Origin: Tubiluchus corallicola | Taxonomy: Eukaryota; Priapulida; Priapulimorpha; Priapulimorphida; Tubiluchidae | Length of the DNA stretch: 64,000 bases | Assembly (NCBI GenBank): GCA_030141605.1 | Contig: JAQGDQ010000294.1 | Coordinates: forward strand, 87,501-151,500 | Direction: 5' to 3' | Part shown: positions 1 through 47,339 of the stretch, piece after piece | How the letters are laid out: every line of letters begins with the position of its first letter | Numbering within the stretch: position 1 is the first letter of the stretch | The notes under the pieces: generated by a model | What the model was told of the DNA's origin: nothing | The model's database searches: none | The model's input: only the letters and a program-made list of their open reading frames with translations | Made by a program: the position numbers and the translations under genes

Positions 1-170
1 AGCAAACTGGAAAAAATCATCAAAACTTAAACCCAGTATTTTAGGACAAATTTTGTATGCCATCATTTGTACACTGAGGATATTATCCTCAGATCCACCG
101 ATCAACTAGTCTAGATTAAACGAACTACAACATCTCATTTTTCTTAAGCACAGTGTTTTCACTTCCACAT

Positions 171-430
171 ACCGTATTTTCCCATGTATAAGAGACCCCT
201 TCAATTTTTAGGCAAAAATTCTGGAAAAAAGTTTTTTGGTAATGAATGAATGATGGAGACATCAAGGGGTTGCAACTGGCTGGTTAATCCACCGGGAATG
301 ACAGCCAACCGAGTTTTTGATTGTGCAGCCAGCTTCTTCGTCTCTTCTGTCAGGTGGGCTCTGAACTGGTCAAAGACAAGGAGAGCGGGTTTTCTCAAAA
401 GGGCTCCAGGTCTTTTCATCCAAAAATCAT
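171..430 (-). mobile_element. pogo/Tigger-like DDE transposon remnant
   Basis: The minus strand encodes about 72 residues ending near 201 that resemble the DDE-superfamily endonuclease core of pogo/Tigger/jerky transposases. LLVFDQFRAHLTEETKK carries a catalytic-type Asp, and the following block VIPGGLTSQLQPLDVSI is a family hallmark. After LDVSI the similarity stops. The sequence at 171-215 (ATTTTCCCATGTATAAGAGA) looks like the terminal repeat of such elements. The N-terminal DNA-binding part and the other catalytic residues are absent, so this is a truncated, non-functional copy. Confidence 0.75.
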
Positions 431-671
431 TAAAATCATTAGTGTCACAATTTATGCATCTTATTGAAAAGACTTACGATACGGTACTACTTGATTTTGA
501 TCTGCAGTCTTTGCTATGTTAAACAAATTTGTTTTTTCTCAATGTCTAAGAGAGCAAACTCAGTGGTATTAATTTAAAACTAACACAAGTTGTTAATAGC
601 TACTTTTACGGCATTTTCTGTTACACGTTTACTCCGATAAATTTCACTGGTTACTCGTAAATGTGAGTAAA

Positions 672-1285
672 ATGGAAAGAAAATGAAATGTTAAACTACG
701 TCCTAAAAATTTTACACGCAAAATTATATAATTTAGTATTACGCTAATCTCCTTCAAAGACTTATGTAATTGGAAAAGAAAATTCTTAATTCACACAATG
801 TAAATCAGGAGAAGAAAAGGAAATGTTAAACTACATCCCAAAAAACTTTCCAAAACAAATCTTAGTAACAATATTACTTAGCATTTCACTTACTTGCTTG
901 AAAGACTTATGTAGCTAGAAAACATTTTTTTTAATTATTTAAAATGTTCACCAACTGGTAAAATGTCGCTGACCCACCCTCCAGGGTGCACCACTCACTA
1001 ACCGAAAACGTATTTTTAATCTTATTGACAAGATACAGTAATTTTAAATTTTCCTTAGTTAGTGATGTGTGCGCTACGAATGCCCTAATTATTCTTTCAA
1101 AGTTTACACACTGTTATCTAAACTTGTTTCAAATGACTTATCGTCAAAATGGCTGCATCTAATGGTCATCACAGCAGTTTAAATTTTCAAATTTTCTATA
1201 GCGCGGCTGTTGACGCAAGCTCTATATGCAATAAGGCACATGAGCGGTAAATAGTCGAAATTGGCTGCACAAAGGGTTTTCGAAC
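672..1285 (+). mobile_element. MITE, family K1 (TTAA/AGGACAAG type), truncated
   Basis: This is one of about seven copies in the window of a roughly 650-bp element whose full copy lies at 39847-40498. The segment 797-1285 aligns with its middle and right parts. A partial repeat of the same middle segment sits just before it (672-790), so this copy is rearranged. The left terminus is missing. Its right end lies about 20 bp from the last recognised PASK exon. Confidence 0.7.
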
Positions 1286-1307
1286 AAAAAAAGGAAGTCG
1301 TACAAAC

Positions 1308-36295
<34,988 letters not shown>

Positions 36296-36467
36296 CCTGT
36301 TTCTGTATTGCAGAGGTGGAAGTTTGTACTCAGCAGGTAACTGTAAGAAAAAACTTAATCACTGTTCAAAATTCTACACTGCATCTTTAGTGTAACCATT
36401 ATTACACAACATACACAGAATACTTATGCGACTAACCAATAATGATGATAAGTATTTTTATTTGTTG

Positions 36468-36469
<2 letters not shown>

Positions 36470-36498
<29 letters not shown>

Positions 36499-36560
36499 GT
36501 ATATATATACATGCAATAAATAAAAATACTTATCATATATATATATATATGAAAATATTA
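36470..36560. repeat. (TA)n microsatellites
   Basis: Two ATAT blocks around an inverted ATAAATAAAAATACTTATCAT segment, giving a local hairpin. No gene content. Confidence 0.85.
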
Positions 36561-36825
36561 TTAGAAAACACTGATGATGTGTGGATATATAAGATGCAAG
36601 TCCACAATATAGTAATAATATATTAATAAAAACATTAGAGAAAAACACACACACAGAGCTGTTATATTTCAACATTATTTTAAATTAGATGATATTTTGA
36701 TATTTCCCTCAGTAAACCTGTTCTGTTTGAAGATACTATGTATCGAATGTATCGAAAGCTAAACATCTAAATTAAATTAATACTGAAATATAACGGTGTA
36801 TGTTTTTCTCTAGTGTTTTCGTTAC

Positions 36826-36884
<59 letters not shown>

Positions 36885-36895
36885 GGAGAGGGACA
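36826..36895. repeat. (TA)n(GA)n microsatellite
   Basis: TA run followed by about 50 bp of GA. Confidence 0.95.
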
Positions 36896-37479
36896 CACAT
36901 ACAGAGAAATACATACAGATACATATATATATACAACGCCTCTATTTACAGCATTAATTGCTATACCAATTTAACAATACGGCAAAATATTTCAAATCAA
37001 TATAATATATGACATGCCACAATAACAATATTATGCAATTATGGAATAATAAAGACTATAAGAAACTATACATTTTATAACACAAGATAATAAATATACA
37101 GTAACATCAACAAAGCAGTAAACAAGGCGAGTACAAGACGGCAATATGCTACTAAGCCAGTAACTTCGTAATAGTCTGGCAAACTGTGGGGCCTAAACGT
37201 GCTGATAGGGGGGGGGGGGGGTGGCAAGACCAGAACACATTTAATTACGAAAAATAATCTCTAAGATAAGGCAAGAAATTAGCAGCGACTTTGGCTTATA
37301 CAAACATCTCATCGAACGAAAGATTCTCCAAGAATACGCTTTTATTTGGTTAAATAGACAAGTAATCCGTAGCAATTTCCCAACTTTTCCTGTCACTCTT
37401 ATTAACCAGGTCCAGTAGTGCTCAACTTTTGTCATTAAGTGCACACATTGAACAAAAAGTTGTGAGAACTTATGCTCTT

Positions 37480-38640
37480 ATTTGATTTTGGTTGTAGGCG
37501 GCGATGAGCATGACAGGGCGACGCTAACTGTTGACAATGTTGTGACAAAACACACTACTACATACACACACCTTGGCGCTATGATAACGGAAGATGATAA
37601 GATGAGTACAGTTATTGCAAAACATCTTGAGAATAAAAATCCCGACATCTTAAATTCCACGCATTTATTAGTAAGAAAAATGACTATCCGTACTGGGTAA
37701 AGAAAAAAGTTTTGGATAGCGCACTAATAACAGGTGTCTTGTTATTAGTGGAATACTGATTTGAAAAGCGTTATGCCTAACACCATATATATGGATCTCA
37801 TCAAATATCTACTGTCTGTTAAACGGGCATCATGCAATGATCTAGTGCTGTTGGAAACCGACTATCCAACTTTCTCAACATGGGCCAAGTGCAGGCAAAT
37901 GCATCTGTGGAGGAAGATGACAAAGTCTTCAGAGAAACATCGGACATTGTTCGAAGATATGAAATAGTGAATCAGTGTAACAGTGACTTAGCAAAATGCT
38001 TGAGAAACTAATCAGCGGTCAATGAGAAAGTATACACTGCACAGCAACACAACTTACTAAGGGAGCTTTGAACACTAATTCTACTAAACGTATGGTTTAC
38101 AAGGAATTCAACTCGGCCTTGAAAACCCCAAACATACCAGAGAATACTATAGAAAAATATCGCATAGCTTGCTCTCGACTAAGGCTACAAACACATCACT
38201 TAAAAACTGAGACCAGTAGATGGGATGATGAAGATAGAAACCAACAACTATGTACATGTGGAGAGATACAAACAGAAAAACATGTATTAACGAACTGTAA
38301 CTGAAATTAGAAGAAAATATCTAAGTGTGAAGTTTTCTGCACTGTCTAATATTATAGAGAACAACTATGCATTTGAAATTTGCTCGCAAGTGTTACAAAC
38401 ATTTCAAAACTAACTGTGGTTTTACTAATGTTTACTGTTTCGTTAAAATATCAAATTAAAATGTATAACCACTTTTTCAATGTTGTAAAGTTAGTACATC
38501 TATTTCATTTTATGTGCTAATATGATCCACCTGTAATAAATTCTTGAAGAGAATAATGATGGACTGTAAATCTTATTATTTTCTGCTACCCCAGTTCTTG
38601 TATTAATCATTGTATATATAGTCAATAAACTATACTAATA
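37480..38640 (+). mobile_element. LINE reverse-transcriptase C-terminal pseudogene
   Basis: Fragments in shifting frames: YTHLGAMITEDDKMS (end of the RT domain), DLIKYLLSVKRASCNDLVLL, STWAKCRQMHLWRKM, then YRIACSRLRLQTHHLKTETS and QLCTCGEIQTEKHVLTNC, the Cys-His block that closes many LINE ORF2 proteins. After a frameshift near 38303 it continues EIRRKYLSVKFSALSN to a stop at about 38412. A 3' UTR with CAATAAAC near 38622 follows. Several stops and at least three frameshifts: inactive. Confidence 0.85.
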
Positions 38641-38879
38641 CTGATTATATACATCTACTCGTGGAGCCAATAGCGATAAAAATGACAGTCACTTATCCAT
38701 TTATTAACCAGGCCCAGCACTGTTTAACTTTCATCACTAAGCACACATATTTACTGCTCTTCATCTTGCTTCATGACACTGTAAGTAATGCAAAGTGTAG
38801 ATGTAGTGGAGGTGATATTGGTAGTGGTGACGACGATGCTGATGCTCGTAATGAGTTACTGTTTGCATAAATGTTACTG

Positions 38880-39197
38880 CTTGAACGCATGATGTCACGA
38901 AAAATGGGCTTTACATCATACGACGTCAGAAACTAACACTGCAGTTCATGATCATGCTTATCACAGTACCGCCTTCTATTTGTCGGCCACGCGAATGTGA
39001 CAGAAGGGCACCGTTGCCAATCTTAGTAGATTCACTGAGCCGCGCCTAGCTTTGAAAGTTTAACAAAATTTGAGTATCCGAGATAATTTTTATTTAATTT
39101 AAGCTGTGATTTGAAATAAGCTATTGTAATTTCCAATATTTTAGAGCATTATTTATTCTGAACTCGTGTTTACACAATCGTCCGGTTTTCTTTTAAA
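38880..39197 (-). mobile_element. MITE, family K2, copy 4 (half)
   Basis: From CATGATGTCACGAAAAATGG to the terminal ACAATCGTCCGGTTTTC|TTTTAA. The other half is missing. Confidence 0.8.
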
Positions 39198-39842
39198 CAA
39201 TGAGTCCATCGAGTTGCATCACATACCAAGAACGTGGGATGCCCGGATGACACGCGATTTTATGGCGTGACGGAACACAATTACGGGAGAAAGGACCAGC
39301 ATCCGAGGTCTTCCTCGACTGTGTGAACAAGCAGAAGTGCAAATTGATTATCCTTGAACCTACTTGGTCGAAATCTCCTGGCTAAGCTCAACAGGCAGCC
39401 ATGCTTGACCAGCTCAACACGAAGCCATGCTGATTGGTTCATTTATTCTGATCAGAAGCCAAGTATCGGCTAACGAAACCTCGCAAGATTCGGTAATTAA
39501 ATACTTGCGGGCGCAATCTCATTAGTGCACACTAATTACTGGTCTTTGTAGCCATGCGCAGCAGTAAACACGTGCTTGTTACAGTCGGTATAATTGAGTT
39601 GCCAAATGCACTTGATAAGTAATGTAGTGAGTTTTTAAAACAAGCGCACGTGTTCAATGATTTTTCGCCTACGCAAACGACATGCATAATCAGAAACGTT
39701 GATACTTAGTTTTATAAGAAATACTGTTGAATTTAATGTCTGTTGATGCCACACATAGTAAATCTCTGTATTCAAATGGCAAATTTGTGTATGTTACTAG
39801 CACACCACAAACAATTTCAGACTAAAGATGAGAAACAAGCAG
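39198..39842. other. GC-richer unassigned stretch
   Basis: Not in any repeat seen here. On the minus strand 39381-39227 is bounded by GAGCTTAG and TTG|GTATGT and is open for 51 codons in one frame. It could be an untranslated or alternative 5' exon of PASK, but no homology supports this. Confidence 0.25.
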
Positions 39843-39846
39843 TTAA

Positions 39847-40498
39847 AGGACAAGAAAAGAGGTACCTGAAGTAGGTTTCAGAAAAATCGCCTTAAAAACT
39901 GTATTATTTTATAGCAATTTTATGCGTATATCGCAGTGGCGTTCAAAGGATTTTTTGTTTGTTTTCATTTTAAATCGCCTACAATACTGTTCCAACCGCG
40001 CCATTACATGACGTCATATACGCACAACGTAAATCAGGGGGGGAAAGGAAATGCAAATCTATATTACTTAGCATTTTGTTTACCTGCTTGAAAGACTTAT
40101 GTAACTAGAAAAGAAAATTTTTAATTATTTAAATGTTTTCACCAATTGGTAAAATGTCGTTGACTCACCCTCCAGGGTGCACCACTCACTAACCAAAAAC
40201 GTATTTTTAATCTTATTGACAAGATACAGTAATTTTAAATTTTCCTTAGTTAGTGATGTGTGCGCTACGAATGCCCTAATTTTTCTTTCAAACTTTACAC
40301 AATGTTATCTAAACTTGTTTCAAATGACCTGTCGTCAAAACGGCTGCGTCTAACGGTCATCGCGGGAGGTTAAACTTACATGTTTTATACGGCGTTACTG
40401 CCGACTGAAGCCCGTATGTAAAAAGGCGGTATCTAAGTGGTATGAAATTTCAAGACGAATTTTTTAAGTTTTATGTATGTGGAGGTTTTTCTTGTGCT
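39847..40498 (+). mobile_element. MITE, family K1, reference copy
   Basis: 652 bp with TTAA at 39843-39846 and 40499-40502. Termini AGGACAAGAAAAGAGG and (inverse) AGCACAAGAAAAACC. No ORF. TTAA target and AGG start suggest the Kolobok/T2 type. Confidence 0.85.
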
Positions 40499-40502
40499 TT
40501 AA

Positions 40503-40869
40503 ATGATAACAGTAAATTAAACCCAACATAATAACTTACTGCGTGACTTGTTCTTTCCTTTAACTTAAGTGTACTCAATGCATATTTATCTTGCACTGTT
40601 TTTGCCACGCACGACCTTTTGATAAAAGACGTTTGCGCGACTAATAGTTTTTAACGATTGGCAAAAGCAGTATACGCGTAATTAGATAACCTAGGGGCTT
40701 CCTTGTCAATACTCCAGAATATCTATTGAATCAGCTGTGCAAAGCTGAAGTAGCAAAGTAAAAATCAAAGGTGCTACACGTGTGTCTTCTTGTATGCGTG
40801 TTTTTGTTGTCATGTGCTCTGTTTTATTGTAATTTCAGTAATTTTAGTCTCATGTTTTAATATGTAATC
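40503..40869. other. nothing recognised
   Basis: AT-rich, no feature. Confidence 0.45.
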
Positions 40870-40980
40870 TTAATGTTTTATACATACATATACATATATG
40901 TATATATATATATATATATGTGTGTATATATATATGTATGTATGTATGCATATATATATATATATATATATATACATATT
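40870..40980. repeat. (TA/TG)n microsatellite
   Basis: TATA tract with TATG interruptions, about 110 bp. Confidence 0.95.
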
Positions 40981-41117
40981 TAGTTTATATGTATGTTTTA
41001 CATGCATTTAAAATCTGAAATAAAAATGTGAATTGAACTGAATTGAATATGCTCCACTTTATCAATTGCCAAAACACTGACAAATTATTTTAAGTTGAAA
41101 CACCTCTGAAACATTAA

Positions 41118-41578
41118 AGGAAAAGCTTACCCAATCTTAAACTGTATGTCAAAATAATCTACCCTTTAAACTATTGAAACGGGTACTGTACCTCTCCGTT
41201 CAGATGTGTTCGTTGGTGACGTACTGCACATGTTCAACAGCTTCACGCATGAGCACAGTGGTAATTTTGAAGTTTGAGTTTTTGTCTTAAAACTTTTTTA
41301 CAATAGTTTTATTACAATACACTGAATCTCTTACAGTAGCACTGTACTTCAATTTTCGCTTTCGCAAACACGTGCAAAATACCCAGGGAATATTTTTGCT
41401 GTTGAAAATTATGTTAGTTTGTGATGTAATCAATAGTTGGGGTTACCCGCAGTTAATTAAGATTTTAATCTACTATTTAACTATCAGAAACCCTTTTCCA
41501 GTATTATTGGTGTTAAAATGTATACTCTTTACCATACTTGAAAATGGGTTAGTATATGAAAAATCATCCTGTCTTCCT
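41118..41578 (+). mobile_element. MITE, family K3 (TTAA/AGGAAGACAGG)
   Basis: 461 bp between TTAA at 41114-41117 and 41579-41582. The right end ATGAAAAATCATCCTGTCTTCCT is shortened by eye to its key CATCCTGTCTTCCT, shared with copies at 47707 and 59515. The left end AGGAAAAGC is partly decayed. Confidence 0.8.
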
Positions 41579-41894
41579 TTAACTGCTTTTAGAGTAAAAT
41601 TGTACTATTTGAACAAAATTGATATCCAAAAGTATAATATAAAAATTACATCATTAAAAGAAAGGACAAGTCACTTAACATGTTGGGTTTATTTTACTGT
41701 TATCACTTAAATTTATAAAAATATAACAAAGAAATTTGCAAAAAACTGTTCACAAATCGAAAAGTTAATTTATATTATCGCTGTATAGAAATTTTCAGGT
41801 GCGGTGATATCCACCATGTAACTGGAGGAACTTTTCGTAAGCATATCATGGCTTTCTGCGCTATTTACACTAATCCAAACTTCTGCAGCTGTAC

Positions 41895-42080
41895 TAGTGT
41901 TCCTGTACAGATAGCACAAAATTCGCTACCAAATTTTTTGTAAAAAGTTATACTTTTCACGGAAATTGGCAATGTGCTGGCGACGAATGACGTAATTGTT
42001 GGAAGAATGAGTGTTCAAAATGGGAGCGCCCAAGCGTGAAATGACCGCGACTTTAAAGTGATTTTACTTACTAGTAAAGT
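41895..42080 (-). repeat. dispersed repeat D, partial copy 3
   Basis: The inverse strand matches repeat D around TTTAAAGTCGCGGTCATTTC and ACGCTTGGGCGCTC. Confidence 0.55.
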
Positions 42081-42175
42081 TTTTGCGTACTGCAATAACT
42101 CATGGAAACAACAAAGAGATTAACATAAATAATTCAATCAGTTATACAGTGAAATAGAGAATTAATATTGGAGAT

Positions 42176-42380
42176 TTACTGAAATTTATTGTTGATGGTG
42201 CGAATTGCAAATGGATAGAAATAATTTAAAGTTCTTGTGGTTTTAGCGTTAACTGAGTGGAATCTACGACCAGAGGGAAGCATTTCAAAATATTTATTAC
42301 CTGGATGGAATTCAACTTTCATGATAACCCGCGCTCTCTTTACGACACTAGTTTCATATAAATATACATATATGTACTTA
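42176..42380 (-). mobile_element. LINE C-terminal remnant
   Basis: The minus strand encodes PGNKYFEMLPSGRRFHSVNA followed by KTTRTLNYFYPFAIRTIN, the closing motif (PSGRR-----TNR--NSF-P-AI---N) found in some LINE ORF2 proteins, with a stop at 42176. Truncated upstream by a TG microsatellite. Confidence 0.6.
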
Positions 42381-42409
42381 TACATATATGTATAATGCAT
42401 ACACACCAT

Positions 42410-42432
42410 ATGTGTGTGTGTGTGTGTGTGTT

Positions 42433-42531
<99 letters not shown>

Positions 42532-42558
42532 GCGTCTGCGTGTGCGTGTGTGTGTGTA
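42410..42558. repeat. (TG)n microsatellite
   Basis: About 150 bp, nearly pure TG with a few TGCG units at the right. Confidence 0.97.
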
Positions 42559-43561
42559 CTTGATTAATATGATTTCATGACGTACGCATAAACTGCCATT
42601 GCTGTGCATAAAATTTTGCACGAACAAGAGTTTTTGGAATACAAGAGTTCATTTTACGTCAGTTTATTTACAAAAGAGCTTGAGCCTGTTTACATATTTG
42701 TGGTGTACAAAATAATTAACATACATGTAATGGAAAATATGAGAAATTTTATTACCTTTCTTCAATATTATATACCTTCTACGGGATTATATCAAACAGT
42801 TTTTATTCTAACATAGACAGGTCTTGCATTCTGAAAGCCTTGCTTTGCCACTGTCGAATATGGTGTGAATTCCCCAGTAATTTACGCATGACGTCATTAA
42901 TCAATTCTCTATCGATCCGGGCACTGATTTCGGCACAGTTTACAGCTAATTAAGAAAAGCATTAAAGCGAAGAAACTAGTTTAATCTACCTCTGCAGCCG
43001 ATCTTAGAGAGCAATTAGAAAAAGTACGATGTCGCGGAATGCCTTGCGTGGAGACTCGTAAATATTTAAACAACAGACATCTTTTAGTTTCTAATCAATA
43101 TCACCTGAGCCGTATATGCGTTCACATCTCTACTTAATTATTTACTACGAAACGTTACATACGGGTAGTTCAAAAGTCGCTAAGAAATGCGCACCGCGGG
43201 AGTAATTGTGAAAAGCAAAACCATGGAAAAGATAAATATTACAACAGCAACAACATCCTCATTCATCACCATGGCAACGCGGCTATTACAACACGCTGCA
43301 CCTAATGCAGTGACATGGAACTACACTGTAGTAGCAGTAACAATGTGGAACGACCTACTAATATTGAAAATGGTGATGGTAACGTTAAGTACGCAGTAAT
43401 TGTGTTAAAGACACAATCACCACCACATGGGGGACATTATGATCATTGCCAGGGCAATGAAGTACAATGAGTCGCCTGTGGAAGCTGCCCAACTGGCTGC
43501 TTTTTAACATTGAATTTCACATTATGTAAGTATTATAGGAACTCAATTTTCAAGAGTCAGA
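42559..43561. other. nothing recognised
   Basis: No convincing exon or repeat. Small open frames of 70 codons only. Confidence 0.4.
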
Positions 43562-44209
43562 GTGCGCTACTTTAGCGGAATTAACGTCAAACAAAGCGCC
43601 AAAGAAAACTGTGAGTATGTTTTCACACACAATTTAAAGCAAATTACAGTAAATAACAAATTTGGAAATAACTCTATATCAAAACAGGCCATACATTTAT
43701 GGAACTTACTACCCAGTGAAATAAAACTAATAGAATCTCTCCACCACTTTAAAAAGAAATTAAAAGAATATCAATATAACAGGTTTCAACTTCCACATTG
43801 TGCATCTGATACTAATTACACAGACTCAATTTTCATCTACCCCCGCCCCTAACTCCATAAAACGATTAAAAATGTAAAATTAAAAAAAATATATGTAATG
43901 TAAAACATGTTTCTGTTGTGTCATGTTAAATGTATATATAGTGTAAAATATGTCTTGTAAAATTTAATGTTTTTTTTTGTAATATTGTTTTGTAAAAATA
44001 TTTTAATATTGTGTTTGTAAATATGTTCATTTATTGTATATAATTAGGACTTAGTTTTACACTTTAGTTTTTTTAGTCTGCACTGGACGCATTTGTCTTG
44101 AACAGTGTTGTTTTTAACATTACGCTGAGGATTACTCAATTTTATTGTAATGAGTGAGCCATTTTTAATGACAAATAAAGAATTTATATATATATATATA
44201 TATATATAA
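43562..44209 (+). mobile_element. LINE 3' end with (TA)n tail
   Basis: Encodes HNLKQITVNNKFGNNSISKQ and AIHLWNLLPSEIKLIESLHH, then FKKKLKEYQYNRF, the end of a non-LTR reverse transcriptase, stop at 43852. The 3' UTR ends GACAAATAAAGAATT plus (TA)n at 44187-44209. Related to the element at the right edge (shared NxxGxNSIxKQAxxLWN). Confidence 0.85.
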
Positions 44210-44477
44210 ATGTATTTTAACATTATTGTAGATCGTAAGTGATTAGCACTTTCAGCCCGCATTTCACACCAGATTTGTCAAACGGTAGGAAACAAAGTTT
44301 GGTCGCCTTGAAATTCTCACAGCTCGATAACAAAGATATTATGTTCAAATCAGAGCTACTATATCGCAAAACACCAGTCGCAAACAATCGAAAACGAACT
44401 ATGGATTATCACTATTCAGACAGCTACAATAAGCCAATTCACAGTTTCGTTGTGCGCAAGCGCAGTTGCTGCAGGTC

Positions 44478-44766
44478 AAATGTTAAGTGTACCACAGCAA
44501 GGCGTCTTAACTACAGCTGCCATGTGGCTAAAGCAAAGCCGTCTACTGCATCAGTTAAGTAACTTCTGCTGTTTTACGTGGACTTTACTTAACTATGTAT
44601 TAATCTGTGCGTAAAGTGATTTACTAGCAGGATCTTGCTTGGGAGCAAGAAAAAATGGACTAGGTAAGGTTCTATCTAGCTGTTAAAACTGTTAGTATTC
44701 CAATAGGTTGGGGTTGCAAGGCGTTGTCAAGTGTACACAAACGCGTTGTCTGGTGCACTTATCCTT
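44478..44766 (+). mobile_element. TIR element family E, copy 2
   Basis: Inverse relative of 34430-34745. Ends GTCAAATGTTAAGTGTACCA and GGTGCACTTATCCTTTGACC. Confidence 0.7.
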
Positions 44767-44789
44767 TGACCTTTTCACGATCATCATCA

Positions 44790-45032
44790 ATCGATGAAAC
44801 AGTAAAAAGGCTTATTGAAGCAGCAATAATGGAAAAGGCTGAGATGTGGAAAACTACATTGAATTTGACTCAGAATAAGCAGTTTAGCAGTTTTTCTCCT
44901 CTTCCAATCGTTTCGCAAAACCCACGTGTTGGCTTCTCAAAGTCTGTTGCTCTAGCCAACAAATGCAGCGAAGATTTACACAATAAACGGCGTAAAGTAT
45001 GGCAGCCGCACAATAACAAGGGTGATTTATGA
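44790..45032 (+). CDS. unassigned ORF
   Basis: About 80 codons open beyond the family E element, hydrophilic and without low complexity (for example ETVKRLIEAAIMEKAEMWKT, then QNPRVGFSKSVALANKC). The upstream ATG at 44724 lies in transposon sequence. No family recognised. It could be an exon fragment, an old transposon ORF or chance. Confidence 0.2.
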   Translation: MDETVKRLIEAAIMEKAEMWKTTLNLTQNKQFSSFSPLPIVSQNPRVGFSKSVALANKCSEDLHNKRRKVWQPHNNKGDL

Positions 45033-45329
45033 ATTTCCGTATACATGTACGTTGCAAAGAAACACGGACATTGATTACCATTAACGAGACGCATGTATAC
45101 GGGTAGGTATAGATTCGTTAACGGGTGAATGTTGAATACACAGTCCGACGACAAACCAGGGGAAAAGAAGCCAGAAAAAAGCTTGTATAACTGTGATTGA
45201 GCAGAAAGACTGCACAAGAGAGATATGAAGTGGATTACAGTCGCCACAGATTTAAGCCATCGTGCGAATAATTACATCTCAGAGGAATGCTTCATAACTG
45301 GCTTCGTACAACATACTTTCTATCCAAAC

Positions 45330-45812
45330 GGTCTTCGCTAATCGCTTTTAAAGAGAATAGAAGGCATTTTTAAAATATGGCCCAAAGACTTTCCACCCTG
45401 AGTTATATTACTTACCCGTTTGAAAGACTTCTGTAACTTGAAAAGAAAATTCTTTGTAATTAAAAATGTTCGCGCATTTTGTTTAGAATGTCACTGACTT
45501 ACCTTCCCAGTGTGCACCAGTGATTCACCAAAAGACGTATTTTGTATTTTATTGACGAGCTACAGTACTTAGTTAGTGAACAGTATGCTACCAATACTCT
45601 GATTATTTTTTCAAATTTTACGCAACACTATCTAAACTTGTTTCAAACGACTTACTTTTAAAACGGCTGAGGTCTAACGGTCATCACGGGAATTTAGATT
45701 TTCAAATTTTCACAACGTTGCTGCTAATGTAAGTTCATCAGTAAATCAGTGCGTAGGTGACAAAATTTCAAGACGAATTCTTTATCTTTGTGCAAGTAAA
45801 GGGTTTTCTTGT
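45330..45812 (+). mobile_element. MITE, family K1, copy (right part)
   Basis: Matches the reference from AAAATATGGCCCAAAGACTT to its right end GGTTTTCTTG|TTTAA. The left third is missing. It joins directly to another copy at a shared TTAA. Confidence 0.75.
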
Positions 45813-45816
45813 TTAA

Positions 45817-46400
45817 AGGACAAGAAAAGGGGTACATGAAGTAGGTTTCAGAAAAATCGCCTTGAAAATTATATTACTTTACAACAATTTTATGCGCATA
45901 TCGTACTCGTGTTGAAAGAATTTTTTGTTTGATTTCATTTTAAAATTGAAGCAAACGTAAATTAGAGGAAGAAAAGGAAATGTTAAACTATGTCCCAAAA
46001 AACTTTCCATGCAAAGTTATGTTACTTAGCATTTCACTTACCTGCACGAAAGACTTATGTAACTAGGAAAGAAAATGATTAAATATTCAAAGTACGTTCA
46101 CCAATTGGTAAAATGTCGCTGACTCACCCTCCAGGGTGCACCACTCACTAACCAAAAAAGTATTTTTAACCTAATTGACAAGATACAGTAATTTTAAATT
46201 TTGTTCAGTTCGTGTGCGCAACGAATGCTCTGATTATTTTTTCAAACTTTACACAATGTTAACTAAACTTGTTTCAAATGATTTATCGTCAAAATGGCTG
46301 CATCTAATGGCCATCGAGGGAGCTTAAATGCACGTGTTTTATACAGCGTTACTGCCTACGCAAGTCCTGTATGCAAAAAGACTCGTTCTTGTGCTTTAAG
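45817..46400 (+). mobile_element. MITE, family K1, copy (intact left end)
   Basis: Begins TTAA|AGGACAAGAAAAGGGG at 45813-45816. A gap of about 60 bp near the right precedes the terminal CTTGTGCTTTAAG at 46388-46400. Confidence 0.8.
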
Positions 46401-47339
46401 TATATTAATTGTTCGAATTGTGTTCACCATATCAGTTTGTGGCATCATTACGTATGGAACTTTTCCGGGATAAACTGATAATAAACAAATGTTTAGAATA
46501 TTCACGATCGTATCCTGCCGGCACAAAACTAATAATATGATATGTAGGCCCCTCGAAGCGGTATACAAGTTTTATATCACGAAAATGCAGCGTATATGCG
46601 AAATTTTGTAATTTAACAAACTAACATACTTTAACAAACTAATATTGCGTTCTAAAGACACGAATGAGTAAAAATATTTCAATTTACGTTTCACCTGTAA
46701 TAATTTCACTATCACCACGTGTACATCTTCTAACCTGCTTGTAGTAGGCGACAAAAAGACCAACGATGCGCCTGGATTACTGTAAGGAAATACCTGGATT
46801 ACTTTGAACAAGTCTTGTGCCACGTAGCATTTTAGCCAAACACAGGTGTGAAATTTTTCCTAATATTGGACACAACGTAATTAACTAATTCCCAACAACG
46901 AAGTTACCAAAAGGCCTGAACTTATCAAATCAAGGCGGCTATAGTTAAAAGTGGCGGCTCCAGTTAAAAGTGGCGGCTCCACCCAAACTGATTATTAATA
47001 TTAAGGTCTTCATAAAGAACTAATGGAAGACACAGGTGCACAGAAAAGAAAGGAATTGCAAATGCAAAAACTTACAATAATGACTAATTTGGAACCTAAA
47101 AACACAGACAGCTTACAACTGCTAAGAACAAGAATTAAATGGAAGATATCGAAGTAATTGAACAACTTACAGTAATGCGATCAAGAGCGAATCCGTGGCA
47201 ATGAGCACGTACTCAAAAATCAGCTTAAAAAGACAAGAATCAATACAAAGATTCTCACTAATGTAGCTGAAATTGTTTTAGAGAACAGAGATGCCAAATC
47301 GATTATAAAAAGCGTTATAGCTTGTAAACCAAAAATTCG
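46401..47339. other. nothing recognised
   Basis: A 19-bp repeat (AGTTAAAAGTGGCGGCTCC, 2 copies) occurs near 46943-46980. Minus-strand frames of 70-83 codons have no known domain. Confidence 0.4.

Noticed and set aside
41372-41710. 112-codon plus-strand ORF, and a parallel one at 47798-48103
   Set aside because: Both lie mostly in K3 MITE copies. The shared residues reflect the repeat, and the ends differ.
46572-46823. Possible extra minus-strand exon (acceptor-like CCTTACAG, donor-like CAG|GTGAAA)
   Set aside because: No similarity to PASK or any known family, and the borders are weak.
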